In this document: positions 62,361 through 64,000 of the stretch, one piece after another
Numbering within the stretch: position 1 is the stretch's first letter
Layout: every line of letters begins with the position of its first letter
NCBI RefSeq assembly: GCF_002531935.1
Contig: NZ_NWSV01000023.1
Coordinates: forward strand, 1 to 64,000
DNA: 64,000 nucleotides
Direction of reading: 5' to 3'
From: Rhizobium chutanense
GTDB taxonomy: Bacteria > Pseudomonadota > Alphaproteobacteria > Rhizobiales > Rhizobiaceae
The notes under the pieces: generated by a model
Databases searched by the model: none
Seen by the model: the letters and a program-made list of their open reading frames with translations, nothing else
What the model was told of the DNA's origin: nothing
Position numbers and translations under genes: made by a program

Positions 62361-62477
62361 ACATTTCGCGACCAGCCCGGCCCGTTTGGCCACAAAACCC
62401 AAAACCCTGAGCGTCCTTCAGTCCCGCAAGTGCTTCCCGCGGGGTGATGACGCTCGCCTATCTGCGAGGAAAATTTC

Positions 62478-64000
62478 ATGAGCAACGATCCCTTCACTCA
62501 CGACATGTTCGGCAGCAGCGCGCTGTCATCAGGCCTTGGCCTGGGTGTCACAGCGTTCGGCGGCTTCGAGCCGGTCGCTGCCAATGACGACGACCCCGAA
62601 CCGCCGCCGCCCTCTCCTGCCCCCGCTTTGCCGGCCGCGGCGATTGAACGTCCGGCGCCCCGGCGGCAAGGCAACCGGTGCAACTTCTACCTCGATGATG
62701 CAGATCGAGGCTTGGCCGTATCCTGGAAGGATCGCGCCCGCGCCAATGTTGCGGCAATCCTGATCGCGAACAACATCGAGAAGCAGGATCGACCAGCCAC
62801 GCCGAAGGAGCAGGCGCAACTCGTCCGTTTCACCGGCTTCGGCGCGAGCGAACTGGCAAACGGGATGTTCCGCCGCCCCGGGGAAGTCGATTTCCGGACC
62901 GGGTGGAGCGAGCTCGGCGGCTCGCTCGAAAGCGCTGTTTCGGACGCCGATTACACGTCGCTCGCCCGCTGCACGCAATATGCCCATTTTACGCCGGAGT
63001 TCATCATCCGGGCAATCTGGACGGGCTTGCAGCGCATGGGCTGGCGTGGCGGCCGCGTGCTCGAGCCCGGTATCGGCACGGGCCTATTTCCAGCTCTGAT
63101 GCCGGCGGCGTTCCGGGACAGGACCTTCGTCACCGGCGTCGAACTCGATCCTGTCACTGCCCGGATCGTCAAGCTGCTGCATCCGAAGGCCCGCATCATC
63201 AACGGCGACTTTGCCCGCACCGATCTGGCGCCGATCTATGATCTCGCGATCGGCAATCCACCCTTCTCCGACCGGACCGTCCGGTCTGACCGAACCTATC
63301 GCTCGCTCGGTCTACGGCTGCACGACTACTTCATCGCCCGATCGATCGACCACCTGAAGCCTGGCGCCTTTGCCGCCTTCGTCACCAGCTCCGGAACGAT
63401 GGACAAGGCGGATGCGACAGCGCGCGAGCACATTGCCAAGACCGCCGACCTGATCGCCGCGATTCGATTGCCGGAAGGCAGCTTCCGCGCCGACGCCGGC
63501 ACGGATGTCGTGGTCGATCTTCTCTTCTTCCGCAAGCGTAAGGCCGGCGAAGCCGAGAACGATCTGTCATGGCTCGATCTCGAGGAGGTGCGCCCCGAAA
63601 GCCAAGGCGAGGGTGCAATTCGCGTGAACCGTTGGTTCGCGCGGCATCCCGAATTCGTGCTCGGCGATCATGCTCTCACCTCCGGACCCTTTGGCGAAAC
63701 CTACACCTGCCTGCCCCGCGCCGGCGAGGACCTGCAGGCGTTTCTGGAGGGGGCCATCCGGCGCCTCCCCGAAGGCTGCTATGACGGCGAGCCGACCGCA
63801 ATCGACATCGACCTCGAGGATGAGCTTGGCGAGATCGTCGATCTTCGCCCAGGCGACGCCAAGGTCCGTGAGGGTAGCTTCTTCATCGACATCAGGCGCG
63901 GTCTCATGCAGATGGTCGACGGCGCACCCATCGAAGTCAAAGTCCGCAAGGGGCGCACCGGTGACGGCATCCTGGAAAAACACGTCGGCATCATCAAGAA
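62478..64000 (+). CDS. Giant N6-adenine methylase / helicase-type plasmid protein (3' end beyond the window)
   Basis: The frame opens at the ATG at 62478 behind GAGGA and stays open to the right edge (507 residues shown). After a Pro-rich leader, residues 165-280 form a Rossmann methylase domain: YAHFTPEFIIRAIW, VLEPGIGTGLFPALMP (SAM loop) and LAIGNPPFSD with the NPPF motif of N6-adenine methylases. In rhizobial plasmids such proteins exceed 1400 residues and continue into a strawberry-notch/DEAD-like helicase. They are thought to guard transferred DNA; that part is inference. Confidence 0.85.
   Translation, partial: MSNDPFTHDMFGSSALSSGLGLGVTAFGGFEPVAANDDDPEPPPPSPAPALPAAAIERPAPRRQGNRCNFYLDDADRGLAVSWKDRARANVAAILIANNIEKQDRPATPKEQAQLVRFTGFGASELANGMFRRPGEVDFRTGWSELGGSLESAVSDADYTSLARCTQYAHFTPEFIIRAIWTGLQRMGWRGGRVLEPGIGTGLFPALMPAAFRDRTFVTGVELDPVTARIVKLLHPKARIINGDFARTDLAPIYDLAIGNPPFSDRTVRSDRTYRSLGLRLHDYFIARSIDHLKPGAFAAFVTSSGTMDKADATAREHIAKTADLIAAIRLPEGSFRADAGTDVVVDLLFFRKRKAGEAENDLSWLDLEEVRPESQGEGAIRVNRWFARHPEFVLGDHALTSGPFGETYTCLPRAGEDLQAFLEGAIRRLPEGCYDGEPTAIDIDLEDELGEIVDLRPGDAKVREGSFFIDIRRGLMQMVDGAPIEVKVRKGRTGDGILEKHVGIIK

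Noticed and set aside
1..64000. CRISPR arrays, rRNA and tRNA genes
   Set aside because: No evenly spaced direct repeats, rRNA sequence or tRNA cloverleaf pattern was seen on reading both strands.

Overview
The window is a piece of a rhizobial repABC replicon, probably a conjugative plasmid or megaplasmid of a Rhizobium/Agrobacterium/Sinorhizobium-type alphaproteobacterium. The evidence is a repA-repB-repC cassette beside a LuxI-type traI and a trb mating-channel operon in the order traI-trbB-C-D-E-J-K-L-F, plus small plasmid genes typical of Rhizobiaceae (DUF1419, DUF3085, a Toprim protein, a giant methylase/helicase). No rRNA, tRNA or CRISPR array was found.

Layout. 1-7356: the trb operon on the minus strand, led by traI; trbF is cut by the left edge. 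7357-11508: the repABC replication and partition unit with an antisense RNA locus between repB and repC. The repC stop codon lies inside a perfect 20-bp palindrome that recurs 200 bp downstream (candidate parS). 11509-15356: small accessory genes: a PD-(D/E)XK-like protein, a recombinase-like fragment, a TauE/SafE permease and a serine recombinase. 16027-27398: a defence-type island. On the minus strand is an XRE regulator, ImmA/IrrE protease and ExoI-like exonuclease operon. Divergent from it is a four-gene ubiquitin-like conjugation operon in the order of the anti-phage Bil system: double ubiquitin-like protein, E2-like, JAMM peptidase, E1-like. An AddB/AddA-like nuclease-helicase pair follows.

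27644-34118: mixed accessory genes: PadR with a frameshifted FMN reductase, a LysR regulator, an MFS exporter, a GlcG/HbpS protein, and about 900 bp with no recognisable gene.

34563-52326: a catabolic regulon of about 18 kb. A LacI-family repressor (36325-37338) lies among six near-identical palindromic operators (GCTAACGTTAGC or a one-base variant). They precede an FAH-family hydrolase, a carboxymuconolactone-decarboxylase-like protein, a branched-chain-type ABC importer, an extradiol dioxygenase, a 2-hydroxyacid dehydrogenase plus kinase operon, and PEP carboxylase. An enolase and oxidoreductases lie within the presumed operons. My reading is uptake and ring cleavage of an unknown aromatic or acidic substrate, with products fed through hydroxyacid, 2-phosphoglycerate, PEP and oxaloacetate steps. 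52367-58868: a glutarate/glutaryl-CoA module (LysR, GcdH, 3-hydroxyacyl-CoA dehydrogenase, class III CoA-transferase, EtfBA) with a broken ETF-quinone oxidoreductase gene. 59433-64000: plasmid backbone genes ending in a very large methylase/helicase cut by the right edge.

The most unusual content is the defence island, where the Bil-type operon is flanked by an ImmA-controlled exonuclease operon and an AddAB-like pair. Next is the LacI regulon, which places plasmid copies of enolase and PEP carboxylase under the same operator as a ring-cleavage dioxygenase.
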